64,000 nucleotides of DNA, from NCBI RefSeq assembly GCF_030687575.1, contig NZ_CP117439.1:3711501-3775500 (forward strand). The letters run 5' to 3'. This document shows, one piece after another, positions 1-7,710 of this stretch. This DNA comes from Pseudomonas sp. FP2309. GTDB lineage: Bacteria; Pseudomonadota; Gammaproteobacteria; Pseudomonadales; Pseudomonadaceae. Positions within the stretch are counted from its first letter, which is position 1, and the number at the start of each line of letters is the position of its first letter. The translations under genes were made by a program, and so were the position numbers. The notes under the pieces were generated by a model. That model was not told where the DNA came from and searched no databases. It saw only the letters and a program-made list of their open reading frames with translations.

Positions 1-192
1 CGCGGCGACGATTTGATCGCCATTGCGAGCGATCAGAAAGCGCCCATTGCCCTGCAGGTACGTGGTGTCGAAATGCGCCAGGTCCGCAGGCAGGCCGGTG
101 GCGCTGAGCGCGGGGAACAGCTCGGCGCGGGCGTGCAGGACGAAGGTCATTACCTCGGGGATATCAGCCGCGACAACAAGTTGAATGATCAC
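1..192 (-). CDS. GNAT-family N-acetyltransferase, N-terminal part (runs off the left edge)
   Basis: The reading frame leaves the window at base 1, so only about the first 64 residues are visible. They fit the start of a GNAT acetyltransferase: a beta strand (IIQLVVAADIPEV) followed by a helix (MTFVLHARAELFP) and later a strand ending in RNGDQIVAA, the usual order of beta1, alpha1 and beta2 in this fold. I chose the GTG at 192 because it includes the beta1 strand; the first ATG at 150 would remove it. The GTG overlaps the stop of the upstream lipoprotein gene as GTGA, which suggests translational coupling. The acetyl-CoA site lies outside the window, so the substrate cannot be inferred. Confidence 0.7.
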   Translation of the reverse strand, partial: MIIQLVVAADIPEVMTFVLHARAELFPALSATGLPADLAHFDTTYLQGNGRFLIARNGDQIVAA

Positions 193-734
193 TCCCGCAA
201 CTCACACACCGCACTGCCCTTCATCCCCGATGCATGCACGCTCACATGGCGTACGGTAAAGCCTGGCGCCTGGACGATCTTCTTTTCATCCCAGGTATCG
301 CCGCTGGCGACCTGGTAACCGATAGCGCCATCCGCCTGCCAGGTCAGGCGCAGCCTGTACACGCCGTTTTGATCGGGCACCTTGTGGAATGGACTGTCGA
401 TGATTGGCTTGGCCTTGTTGAAGGTGCGCAGGTTGAACACGCGCTGGTCGGTGCCGGGCGGCGAATAGCTGGACAGGAACAGCGTATCGTCCTCGGCCTG
501 ATCCTCGGCTGCGGCAAGGATCACCGAGGGCACCCACTTCTCGCCTCGGTTCTGGTTGTCGGTGGTGACCTTGCAGGTCAACTGGCCTTTGCCCGTGACG
601 TTTTTGCGCAGCACGGTTTCGTAATGGCCGTACGGCACATCGAAGGTCAGGGTTTGTTCGGTGGCGGGGCTGCAAGCGCACAGCAGAGCCAGGGCGCAGA
701 GGCTGAAGGCGCCTTGAAGATTTTTCACATGCAT
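189..734 (-). CDS. Putative lipoprotein of unknown function
   Basis: A 181-residue product with an N-terminal signal sequence and a lipobox-like LLCAC at about residues 17-21, so it is probably lipid-anchored after signal peptidase II cleavage. The mature part is polar, with several predicted beta strands and no transmembrane segment. An AAAGGA ribosome site lies 4 bases before the ATG. It overlaps the GNAT gene by four bases and probably forms a two-gene unit with it. I do not recognise the domain; it could be a small beta-sandwich protein of the envelope. Confidence 0.75.
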   Translation of the reverse strand: MHVKNLQGAFSLCALALLCACSPATEQTLTFDVPYGHYETVLRKNVTGKGQLTCKVTTDNQNRGEKWVPSVILAAAEDQAEDDTLFLSSYSPPGTDQRVFNLRTFNKAKPIIDSPFHKVPDQNGVYRLRLTWQADGAIGYQVASGDTWDEKKIVQAPGFTVRHVSVHASGMKGSAVCELRE

Positions 735-939
735 TCCTTTGCTGGAGTGGAGGACGAAAGGTTACGCGGCCCAACATGCATCTTCCAGTCTCTGGCGGAC
801 AAACTCGCCAGACCGCCAGGCGTTCGCCGACAGCCTGCGCGTTTCGCTCGAGGCGCCCAAGACTGACATCGACTCCAGCCCTTGGCGGCAGAGCTCGTTC
901 AACGCAGAGCGGGACCTGTACGCAACGCTGCGCAGACCG

Positions 940-1866
940 CTATGCCCGATGACCACCGATGAACATCGTGATCCACCGCCGGCTGTACGCCAACACGGCG
1001 TCCGCCATCGCCACCGGAAAATGAATAAACCCGTGCGCCGACTCCGGCAGCAGATGCGCCTCTGCCTGGGGCCAGCGCGCGGCGATCAGCAGCGTGTCGT
1101 CTTTAAGCGGGTCCAACTCACCCACAAACATCAACGCCGGCGGCAGGCCGTCTAAGTCGCCGAACAAGGGCGATAACGGCGCTTGCCTGCGCTCGTCATC
1201 GCTCAAGCCTGGCGTGAGCATGCGCAGCGCGTCCACCATCCCCGGTCCGTCCAGCAACAAGGTGTCCGGCCCGGCGGTGCGCACACTCGGCGTGCCAGTC
1301 AAATCGTAAACGCCGTAGTACAACACCGCGCCGGCCACGCGCGCGAGCAACTCGGGCCATTGCTTGAGCGTCAGCAAGGTCGCCGCGGCCAGGTGCCCAC
1401 CCGCCGACTCCCCCACGAAGAATACCGGCAGGCCGGCAAACTCCTCGGCACCCAGCAGCCAGCGCGCCGCCGCCAGGCAATCTTCCAGCAGCCCTTCAAT
1501 CGGCGTGTCCACCGCCAGCCGATAATCCACCGACACCACCGCCACGTCGCACGCGTTGACCATGCCCAGGTTCAGGTCGTCATCCATCTGCGCATTGCCG
1601 ATCACCCAGCAGCCGCCATGGATATCCAGCACCACGCCCCTGGGCTTGCCAGCGGGCCGCAGAATGCGCACCGGCACACCGTTCACGACGCGGCTTTGCG
1701 CCGCAGCTGCACGCTTGACCTTCTGGCTGACGCGCAGCAGCGCCTGGATCAGACGCGGCGTCACCCGGTTGCGAATTTTAAAGCGCGGCAGCCAGGCGAG
1801 CGTTTGATTGAAGCGGCGCATCTGGGCCAGTTCCGGCTCGCTGGCCGGCCAGGGTTGATAAGCCAT
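940..1866 (-). CDS. Alpha/beta hydrolase, hormone-sensitive-lipase (HSL) type
   Basis: A 308-residue cytoplasmic esterase-like protein. It carries the HSL-family oxyanion motif HGGCW (around residue 84), the nucleophile elbow GESAGG (around 153), an acid residue in the GELDPLKDD stretch and the catalytic histidine in SAHGFIHF. These are the complete catalytic parts of bacterial HSL carboxylesterases acting on short acyl esters; the natural substrate is unknown. The start codon overlaps the stop of tspO by one base (TGATG), so the two genes are translationally coupled. The length is normal for the family. Class assignment is firm, substrate is not. Confidence 0.88.
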   Translation of the reverse strand: MAYQPWPASEPELAQMRRFNQTLAWLPRFKIRNRVTPRLIQALLRVSQKVKRAAAAQSRVVNGVPVRILRPAGKPRGVVLDIHGGCWVIGNAQMDDDLNLGMVNACDVAVVSVDYRLAVDTPIEGLLEDCLAAARWLLGAEEFAGLPVFFVGESAGGHLAAATLLTLKQWPELLARVAGAVLYYGVYDLTGTPSVRTAGPDTLLLDGPGMVDALRMLTPGLSDDERRQAPLSPLFGDLDGLPPALMFVGELDPLKDDTLLIAARWPQAEAHLLPESAHGFIHFPVAMADAVLAYSRRWITMFIGGHRA

Positions 1867-2306
1867 CAGCGGTTATTGCGCAGAATCGAGAAATTCAGCG
1901 CCGCCGCGACGCACAGCCAGGCCAGGTAAGGGAACAACATCAAGCCGGTGATCAGGTCCAGGCGCACGGCCAACACCACCATGGCCGCCACGGTGATCCA
2001 CAGCAATACGATGATCACCATCCCGGCTAGCAGCCGATGAGCGCCGAAGAACACCGGGGTCCACAGCGTATTCAAGGCGATCTGCGCAGCCCACAGCGCC
2101 AGCACCATTTGGCTGCCGGGGATCAGGCTGAGGCGGTAACCGGCCCAGGCCAGCAGCAGGTAGATGATCGTCCACGCGACCGGGAACAACCAATTGGGCG
2201 GCGTGAAGCTGGGTTTGACCAAGGATTCATACCAGGCACCGGGCTTGAAGATAACCCCGGTGCTGGCGGCGGCGGCGCAGGCCAGCAGGAAGATAAAAAA
2301 AGTCAT
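1866..2306 (-). CDS. tspO: TspO/MBR family membrane protein
   Basis: A 146-residue integral membrane protein with about five transmembrane helices. The tryptophan- and proline-rich segments typical of TspO are present: PPNWLFPVAWTIIYLLLAWAG, and ALWAAQIALNTLWTPVFFG further on. TspO binds porphyrins and related tetrapyrroles and modulates stress responses in bacteria. The reading frame extends upstream to 2414, but I chose the ATG at 2306 because it follows an AAGGACC ribosome site and starts directly before the first helix. It is transcribed divergently from chrA and coupled to the hydrolase gene downstream. Confidence 0.9.
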   Translation of the reverse strand: MTFFIFLLACAAAASTGVIFKPGAWYESLVKPSFTPPNWLFPVAWTIIYLLLAWAGYRLSLIPGSQMVLALWAAQIALNTLWTPVFFGAHRLLAGMVIIVLLWITVAAMVVLAVRLDLITGLMLFPYLAWLCVAAALNFSILRNNR

Positions 2307-2467
2307 GGTCGGTCCTTGAAAGGGTGTGAAGAGAAAGCAGCGCGTTGCTTGAGTGACACAAACCACCGTGCATAAATTCAATCCATGCCGCAAAAATGCC
2401 ACGCTGCGCGTCATGAAAATTGAGTATGGTTTGCGAAATATAGACGATCACACTGGGAATCCCGACC

Positions 2468-3673
2468 GTGCCCATGACCCATCGCCCTGACAGCCCCCTG
2501 TCGGTTTTCCTTATCTTCCTGCGCCTGGGCCTCACCTCCTTCGGTGGGCCTATAGCGCACTTGGGCTACTTTCGCGCCGAGTTCGTCACCCGGCGCCGCT
2601 GGTTGAGCGAACGCAGCTACGCAGACTTGGTCGCGTTGTGCCAGTTCTTGCCCGGCCCGGCCAGCAGCCAGGTGGGTATCGCGCTGGGCCTGCAACGGGC
2701 GGGCTACGGCGGCGCGCTGGCGGCATGGGCCGGATTTACCTTGCCGTCCGCCCTGCTGTTGATAGTGCTGGCTCTGGGCCTCGCCCAGCACAGCGAGGCT
2801 CTGCCGAGCGGCGTGTTGCATGGCCTTAAAGTGGTCGCCGTGGCCGTGGTCGCCCAAGCAGTGTGGGGCATGGCGCGCAACCTGTGCCGGGGCGTGGTGC
2901 GGGTGACGCTGATGGTGATCGCCGCCGTGTTGGCGCTGCTGACCGCCTCCGCCTGGGGCCAAGTGGGCGTAATCGCCGCCGCGGGGGTGGCCGGTCTGCT
3001 GCTGTTCACGCCCACGCCGAACACCGAGCACGAAGCGCTGCCCATGCCGATCCGCCGTCGCACCGGCGCACTGTGGTTAGGGTTATTTGCGCTGTTATTG
3101 GTGGCGTTGCCGCTGCTGGCCGAAACGCTGCACAACCAAAGCCTGGCGCTGGTGGATGCGTTCTACCGCAGCGGCGCGCTGGTGTTCGGTGGCGGCCACG
3201 TGGTGCTGCCGCTGCTGCAAGCTGAAGTGGTCGCGCCGCACTGGATCAGCAAAGACCTGTTTCTCGCCGGTTACGGCGCCGCGCAAGCCGTGCCCGGCCC
3301 GTTGTTCACCTTCGCCGCCTTCCTCGGCGCCGCTATGTACGCGGCCCCGAATGGCTGGCTGGGCGGTCTGATCTGTCTGCTGGCGATCTTCGCGCCATCG
3401 TTTCTGCTGGTGTTCGGCGCCTTGCCGTTCTGGGAAGCCCTGCGCCGCAGCCCACGTACCCAAGCCGCGCTGGCGGGGGTGAATGCGGGCGTGGTGGGGT
3501 TGTTGCTGGCGGCGCTGTACCGACCGGTCATCACCAGCGCGATATTCAGCACCTATGACATCGGCCTGGCACTGCTCGCCCTGGTGGCGCTGATGATCTG
3601 GAAGTTGCCGCCGTGGCTGGTGGTGCTCGCCAGCGGCGGCTTGGGCTGGTTATTAAGCGTGACCGTCGGTTGA
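2468..3673 (+). CDS. chrA: Chromate transporter ChrA (CHR family)
   Basis: A 401-residue inner-membrane protein made of two homologous CHR halves. The first half has LTSFGGPIAHLGYF and the conserved FLPGPASSQVG; the second repeats this as FGGGHVVLPLLQ and AVPGPLFTFAAFLG. This duplicated pattern is typical of long-chain CHR transporters, which export chromate and confer chromate resistance, or act on sulfate-like anions. Its 3' end overlaps a reversed gene remnant by about 20 bases. It is divergent from tspO across a 161-base promoter region. In-frame ATGs stand at 2468 and 2474, so the exact start is slightly uncertain. Confidence 0.92.
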   Translation: MPMTHRPDSPLSVFLIFLRLGLTSFGGPIAHLGYFRAEFVTRRRWLSERSYADLVALCQFLPGPASSQVGIALGLQRAGYGGALAAWAGFTLPSALLLIVLALGLAQHSEALPSGVLHGLKVVAVAVVAQAVWGMARNLCRGVVRVTLMVIAAVLALLTASAWGQVGVIAAAGVAGLLLFTPTPNTEHEALPMPIRRRTGALWLGLFALLLVALPLLAETLHNQSLALVDAFYRSGALVFGGGHVVLPLLQAEVVAPHWISKDLFLAGYGAAQAVPGPLFTFAAFLGAAMYAAPNGWLGGLICLLAIFAPSFLLVFGALPFWEALRRSPRTQAALAGVNAGVVGLLLAALYRPVITSAIFSTYDIGLALLALVALMIWKLPPWLVVLASGGLGWLLSVTVG

Positions 3674-4011
3674 GCCCGGCGCCACAATCCTCAACCAAGG
3701 CCAGCGCGCCTGATAGCTGCCGGCCTTCTGCGCAAACAACACCGGCTCCGGGTGCCGTGGGTTGATACGCAACACCCCCTGCTCCACATCCGTCAACCCG
3801 TAAGGCGCATACACCTCGCCGGTGGCGATCTCCAAGCCGATGCAGGTCCCCGCCACCAAATACCGGTCCACCCCCTGCCTCGCCGAATGCAACTGAGGGT
3901 AAGGCCGGCCAAACCGCTGCGCGTACCAAAGGTGTACCCGCGCCTGGTTCTTAACCTCCACGTTAACCCCCAGGTCCTGGAACAAGCGAAACGCCCCGCA
4001 CCGGCTGCGTA
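3653..4011 (-). pseudogene. 5'-truncated nucleotidyltransferase-like (DUF925/NTP_transf_6) remnant
   Basis: The reading frame ending at 3653 encodes a clear C-terminal half of the DUF925 nucleotidyltransferase-like family: LFQDLGVNVEVKNQARVHLW, then YAQRFGRPYP, a TCIGLEI strand and EVYAPYGLTDVEQGVLR. Full members are about 180-200 residues and begin with a segment carrying an AGCLFQ-type motif and a DYD-type acidic motif. Here only about 110-115 residues remain, and the upstream bases belong to the neighbouring small gene. The best available starts are a TTG at 3985 or none. I infer loss of the 5' half, probably by deletion. The 3' end overlaps chrA. Confidence 0.65.
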
Positions 4012-4245
4012 TCAGCCCTTCAACTCCGCAGCCCGATGACTCGCCGCGTCATCATAAGCCACGTACAACGATTCAGCGATCTGGCTCTTGATGGCCTTGG
4101 TGGACTCCAACCCCAACACAAACCCCTCGGCCTTGCCGCCTGCGCGGTTGAGTTCTTCATGAGTGGCCGCGCCGGTGATGGCATCCAGCAGCTTGGCGGC
4201 ATGAGGGCCGACGCCCTTGGGCAGGCTGATTTGGTCGATGGACAT
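4012..4245 (-). CDS. Small hypothetical protein (77 aa)
   Basis: A 77-residue soluble, mildly acidic and largely helical protein starting MSIDQISLPKGVGPHAAKLL. The ATG at 4245 follows an AAAGG ribosome site in the reverse sense. The composition, rich in Ala, Lys and Glu with a helical pattern to the C-terminus, looks like a small cytosolic helix-bundle protein, but I do not recognise a family. Its stop sits where the truncated nucleotidyltransferase remnant begins, so this gene may lie at the edge of the deletion that removed that gene's 5' half. Confidence 0.65.
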   Translation of the reverse strand: MSIDQISLPKGVGPHAAKLLDAITGAATHEELNRAGGKAEGFVLGLESTKAIKSQIAESLYVAYDDAASHRAAELKG

Positions 4246-4608
4246 GGGCGATACCTTTGCAAAAGAGAGATCGGTAGCGCGTGGAACCACTGCCGGGGGT
4301 GGCATGGTAGACGGTTCTGGGTAACAGGGGGTGTTTTCCGGCCACCGTGCGGGTACGTCCGGTGCCTGGCCTGACGACATGATCCGGGCGCACCCGCCGC
4401 CGGATAAGTCTTAATGAGTGAGGCGATTGATTGCCGCGATTGTCGGGCTTGCATTATTGCAGTACGAAAAAGACGTCTCGAAAAGCGGGTTTGAGCCGGG
4501 CGTATAAACGTTGTCCCGCTTCAGTCCACGCCACGCTACGGGTTGTGAGATTAAAAAGCCGCACAGACGGCGAGCCCACGGCCCGCCGCTGCAGACGTGC
4601 GACGGGAC
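4246..4608. other. 363-base intergenic region, no supported gene
   Basis: This gap lies between the start of the 77-residue gene and the stop of the exported hydrolase gene, both on the minus strand. It must hold the promoter of the small gene. The open frames crossing it have poor codon use and no ribosome site, and I see no RNA gene or clear terminator. Confidence 0.5.
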
Positions 4609-5571
4609 TTATTTTTGCGGCACGACATTCCGGTCGAGGAAACGGTGGATTTCGCCACTGATCTCGTTCAAGTGTGTTTCCAGTGCGAAGTGCCCGGTGT
4701 CATAGAAATGTACTTCAGCTTTGGGAATATCACGCTTGAATGCGTTCGCGCCTGCCGGGAGAAAAAACGGATCGTTCTTTCCCCAGACGGCCAACATCGG
4801 CGGCTGGTATTTGCGGAAATATGCCTGGAACTCGGGGTAGCGCTTCACGTTGGTGGCATAGTCCCCGAACAGGTCCAGCTGAATTTCATCGTTACCTGGT
4901 CGCGACACGAACGCGTAATCCAAGGTGTAGGTTTCCGGCGCGATACTGTCTGGGTCCGCTACGCCATGAGTGTATTGCCACTTGATTGATTCTGGTTTGA
5001 GCAGCTCGCGCAATGCGTTGCGGTTCTCGACAGTTGGCGCCGTCCAGTAACGTTGAATCGGGTTCCAGCCCTCGCTGAGGCCTTCAACGTAAGCATTCCC
5101 GTTTTGGCTGATGATTGCGGTGATTCTATCGGGGTGTGCGACGGCCATCCGCCAGCCTACAGGCGCACCATAGTCGAAAACTTGAAGCGCGTAGCGCTTA
5201 AGCGCAAGCGCTTCAGTAAACCCGTCCATGGTTTTGGCAATGTTGTCGAACGTGTATGAGTACTTCGCCCGATCAGGGCTGTCCGAGAATCCAAAACCCG
5301 GGAAGTCAGGGGCAATCACGTGGTAACGGTCCGCCAGCTTCGACATCAAGTCGCGATACATGAAGGATGAGGTAGGGAACCCATGAAGCAACACGATGGT
5401 TGGCGCCGAAGGGTCGCCCGCTTCCCGATAGAAGATGCGGACCCCTTTTACCTCGACAAAATGGTGTTGGACGTCGCTTGCCCTTTGATGGCTAATGTCC
5501 GCCGCTTCGACGCCTGCGCTGACAAGCGCTGCACTGAGGGCCGTTGCCGCTAATAAACTTTTAATGCTCAT
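4609..5571 (-). CDS. Exported alpha/beta hydrolase with an aspartate nucleophile (epoxide hydrolase/haloalkane dehalogenase-like)
   Basis: A 320-residue protein with a cleavable signal peptide (cleavage probably after GVEAA, about residue 23). The core has the oxyanion motif HGFPTSSFMYRDL, and at the nucleophile elbow FDYGAPVGWRM puts an Asp where esterases have Ser. This is the arrangement of epoxide hydrolases and haloalkane dehalogenases. The acid is probably in WGKNDPFF and the base is the His of DTGHFALETH. It is transcribed divergently from a LysR gene across 169 bases and may be controlled by it. Export of an Asp-nucleophile hydrolase suggests periplasmic action on an epoxide or halide; the substrate is unknown. 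Confidence 0.85.
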   Translation of the reverse strand: MSIKSLLAATALSAALVSAGVEAADISHQRASDVQHHFVEVKGVRIFYREAGDPSAPTIVLLHGFPTSSFMYRDLMSKLADRYHVIAPDFPGFGFSDSPDRAKYSYTFDNIAKTMDGFTEALALKRYALQVFDYGAPVGWRMAVAHPDRITAIISQNGNAYVEGLSEGWNPIQRYWTAPTVENRNALRELLKPESIKWQYTHGVADPDSIAPETYTLDYAFVSRPGNDEIQLDLFGDYATNVKRYPEFQAYFRKYQPPMLAVWGKNDPFFLPAGANAFKRDIPKAEVHFYDTGHFALETHLNEISGEIHRFLDRNVVPQK

Positions 5572-5702
5572 GCAAACTCCTTGGACACTGAATGAAAAAG
5601 ATAAGTGGTCTATCAGGCGGTGAGTTCATGGCTTGTCGAGCGTCAGGCGCACCCACTTGATAGGGCTATATTGCCTGTTTCAATAAGCCCGCATAATCTG
5701 AG

Positions 5703-5732
5703 AATATCGGTAACCTATCTACCAAATATCGG
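5703..5732 (+). promoter_or_regulatory. Candidate LysR operator between hydrolase and lysR
   Basis: An inverted repeat GGTA-N7-TACC (5709-5723) is framed by two direct copies of AATATCGG (5703-5710 and 5725-5732), spaced 22 bases apart or two helical turns. It lies just 8 bases before the lysR ATG and in the shared control region with the divergent hydrolase gene. The T-N11-A layout fits LysR-type binding sites and predicts autorepression. Confidence 0.5.
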
Positions 5733-5740
5733 AACATTCC

Positions 5741-6631
5741 ATGGACAGATTTGAGGCAATGAAGCTGCTCGTGGTTGCGATTGATGCTGGCAGCCTGACG
5801 GCGGCCGGCCGGCTAGCCGACATCCCTCTTCCCACCATCAGCAGGAAAATTTCTGACCTGGAGATGCTGATAGGCAGCCGCTTATTGATTCGAACCACGC
5901 GCAGGCTCTCGTTGACCGATGCAGGGGTGGCTTATGTGGCTGCGGCGCGCCGAATACTGGAGCAGTTGGAGGTGGCCGAACGCGAAGCTGCCGGAGAATT
6001 CATTGCCCCCAAAGGCGAGCTGGTCCTGACCGCGCCAATCATGTTCGGTCGGCTGCATGTGCTGCCGATCGTCAACGCGTTTTTAGCGGAGTTTTCCGAA
6101 ATCAACATTCGGCTCTTGCTTTCAGATCGCAACGCGCACCTCGTTGACGACCACGTGGACATGGCAGTACGCATCGGAACACTCGCTGACAGCGGCATGA
6201 TCGCCACTCAGGTGGGGGCCATGAGAACCGTAATGTGCGCGAGTCCCAGGCTGCTGGAAGCGTATGGAAGACCTGAATGTCCCGCAGATCTGCAGCACTT
6301 GCCAACCGTGCGACTTGACGCCCCTATGCCTTTTCAACACTCAAAACATGGCGTGGCGGAATCGACGAGGCGGATTACCCCGCGCTTATCGGTGACGACC
6401 GCTGAAGCCGCAGCGCAGGCCGCCATTGATGGCGTTGGAGTCGTTCAGTTATTGCACTATCAAGTCGCGGAAGCGGTCAGCGAGGGACTGCTGGAGATTG
6501 TGCTGGATAAATATGAGCCTTCGTCGGCGCCTATCAACCTGATCCACATGTCACCTGGGCACATGCCCCTGAAAATGAGGCGATTTCTGGATTTTGCTGT
6601 TCCTCGGTTTCGTCAACGCCTGGATCAGTAA
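5741..6631 (+). CDS. LysR-family transcriptional regulator (CrgA/AaeR-like)
   Basis: A 296-residue regulator. Residues 1-60 form the winged helix-turn-helix (FEAMKLLVVAIDAGSLTAAG to the TRRLSLTDAG wing), followed by a linker helix and a periplasmic-binding-protein-like effector domain from about residue 90 (GELVLTAPIMFGR). The sequence style, a start of MDRFEAM and the recognition helix PLPTISRKISDLE, is that of the CrgA/AaeR group. The divergent position next to the exported hydrolase gene makes that gene the likely target. No frameshift or missing part was seen. Confidence 0.92.
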   Translation: MDRFEAMKLLVVAIDAGSLTAAGRLADIPLPTISRKISDLEMLIGSRLLIRTTRRLSLTDAGVAYVAAARRILEQLEVAEREAAGEFIAPKGELVLTAPIMFGRLHVLPIVNAFLAEFSEINIRLLLSDRNAHLVDDHVDMAVRIGTLADSGMIATQVGAMRTVMCASPRLLEAYGRPECPADLQHLPTVRLDAPMPFQHSKHGVAESTRRITPRLSVTTAEAAAQAAIDGVGVVQLLHYQVAEAVSEGLLEIVLDKYEPSSAPINLIHMSPGHMPLKMRRFLDFAVPRFRQRLDQ

Positions 6632-6864
6632 ATTCCGCGATGGCGTGCGTGAACATTCAGATGGCATATGACTTATATCGGGGATGTTGGCGCGAACACG
6701 CCGACGAAGCGGGCCAGAGGCCGAAAACTTCCAAGATGGCTGCAATCGCGGGAATTTGTGATTTTTTCACGAGAGGGTTAAGAACAAAATCAAGACACTG
6801 AACCATCGACCACGATTACGATAACCACCAAAGCCGATTTGCCCCCAAGTTCCAGGAATTGTTC

Positions 6865-7233
6865 ATGCCATTCATTATTACCTGCGTTGTGTCCCTGTTT
6901 TTTTGGACTGTTGTTTCAGCAATCACAGGCGCTGCGGAGCCCTGGGACCTGGCCAGTTACTGGACCCTCATCTATCCCGCCGCGCTCGTGTTGTCCGTGA
7001 TCCTTGGGGCCGTTCTAAAAAGCTCACAGTGGTCAGCAGGCGCCATTGTAATGCTCTCTCAGATCCCCGTGGTTTTAGCGACTTCGGGTACATCCCCGTT
7101 GCTCGCAGCCGGTATCATCATTGCGGCCTTTCTCTCAATTCCGGCGATCGCGCTGTCATGGCTCGCCGGCAAATTGCGCTCAGGTAAGAAGTTCGTCCGC
7201 TGGAGTTCAAGCCAGAAAAAAATTGGAAACTGA
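6865..7233 (+). CDS. Small inner-membrane protein, unknown function
   Basis: A 122-residue protein with about four hydrophobic helices (residues 1-22, 31-52, 58-75 and 80-104) and a short basic C-terminal tail. I chose the ATG at 6865 because AGGA stands 7 bases upstream; a TTG two codons earlier is less likely. It has no recognised domain. The next gene begins 88 bases later on the same strand and may be co-transcribed. Confidence 0.72.
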   Translation: MPFIITCVVSLFFWTVVSAITGAAEPWDLASYWTLIYPAALVLSVILGAVLKSSQWSAGAIVMLSQIPVVLATSGTSPLLAAGIIIAAFLSIPAIALSWLAGKLRSGKKFVRWSSSQKKIGN

Positions 7234-7321
7234 TGTATACCCGTGCAGCCAAACGGTACAGAGCACCCCCACTCGGGATGAGCTATCCCACCTGCGCAAC
7301 CCGCCAACTACTGGATCAAGA

Positions 7322-7648
7322 GTGACTAACCTCCTGTTCGTCTATAGCCGTAACCAATGGCGTAGTCCTACTGCGCAAGCGATCTGGCGCCGTCGCCCCG
7401 GCTTTAATGCCCGTTCCGCAGGAACCAGTCCAAATGCACGTAAACCTATCAGCCCAGCGGACATTCGCTGGGCTGACGTGATCTTTGTCATGGAACGCAA
7501 ACATCTTAATCGTCTTCAGGCTGAATACGCCCGTCTTCTGGAACACAAACGGCTCCACTCTCTCGATATTCCCGATGATTACCGCTACATGGATCCTGAA
7601 CGGGTGGGCATGCTTGAAGACATTGTGAAGTCCTACCTCACCACGTAG
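7322..7648 (+). CDS. Low-molecular-weight phosphotyrosine phosphatase-like protein lacking the catalytic Cys
   Basis: A 108-residue protein that matches small LMW phosphatase-like proteins along its whole length: the P-loop region, SAGTSP, WADVIFVMERKHLNRL and LDIPDDYRYMDPE. The P-loop should read C-x5-R-S, but here residue 8 is Tyr (YSRNQWRS), produced by a TAT codon where TGT would give Cys. The general-acid loop DIPDDY is intact. As written, the protein cannot form the phospho-cysteine intermediate. It may be a pseudophosphatase that binds phosphoproteins, or a fresh point mutation. The start is a GTG without a strong ribosome site; no ATG fits better in frame. Confidence 0.8.
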   Translation: MTNLLFVYSRNQWRSPTAQAIWRRRPGFNARSAGTSPNARKPISPADIRWADVIFVMERKHLNRLQAEYARLLEHKRLHSLDIPDDYRYMDPERVGMLEDIVKSYLTT

Positions 7649-7710
7649 GCTTCATGCCGGAACGACTGTTGCAGGCGTGGTCGCGGATTTTCGTACGACT
7701 GAAACCGCGA

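Noticed and set aside
762..956. 64-codon minus-strand frame between the lipoprotein and hydrolase genes
   Set aside because: No ribosome site, poor codon use and overlap with the hydrolase stop region; it looks like chance.
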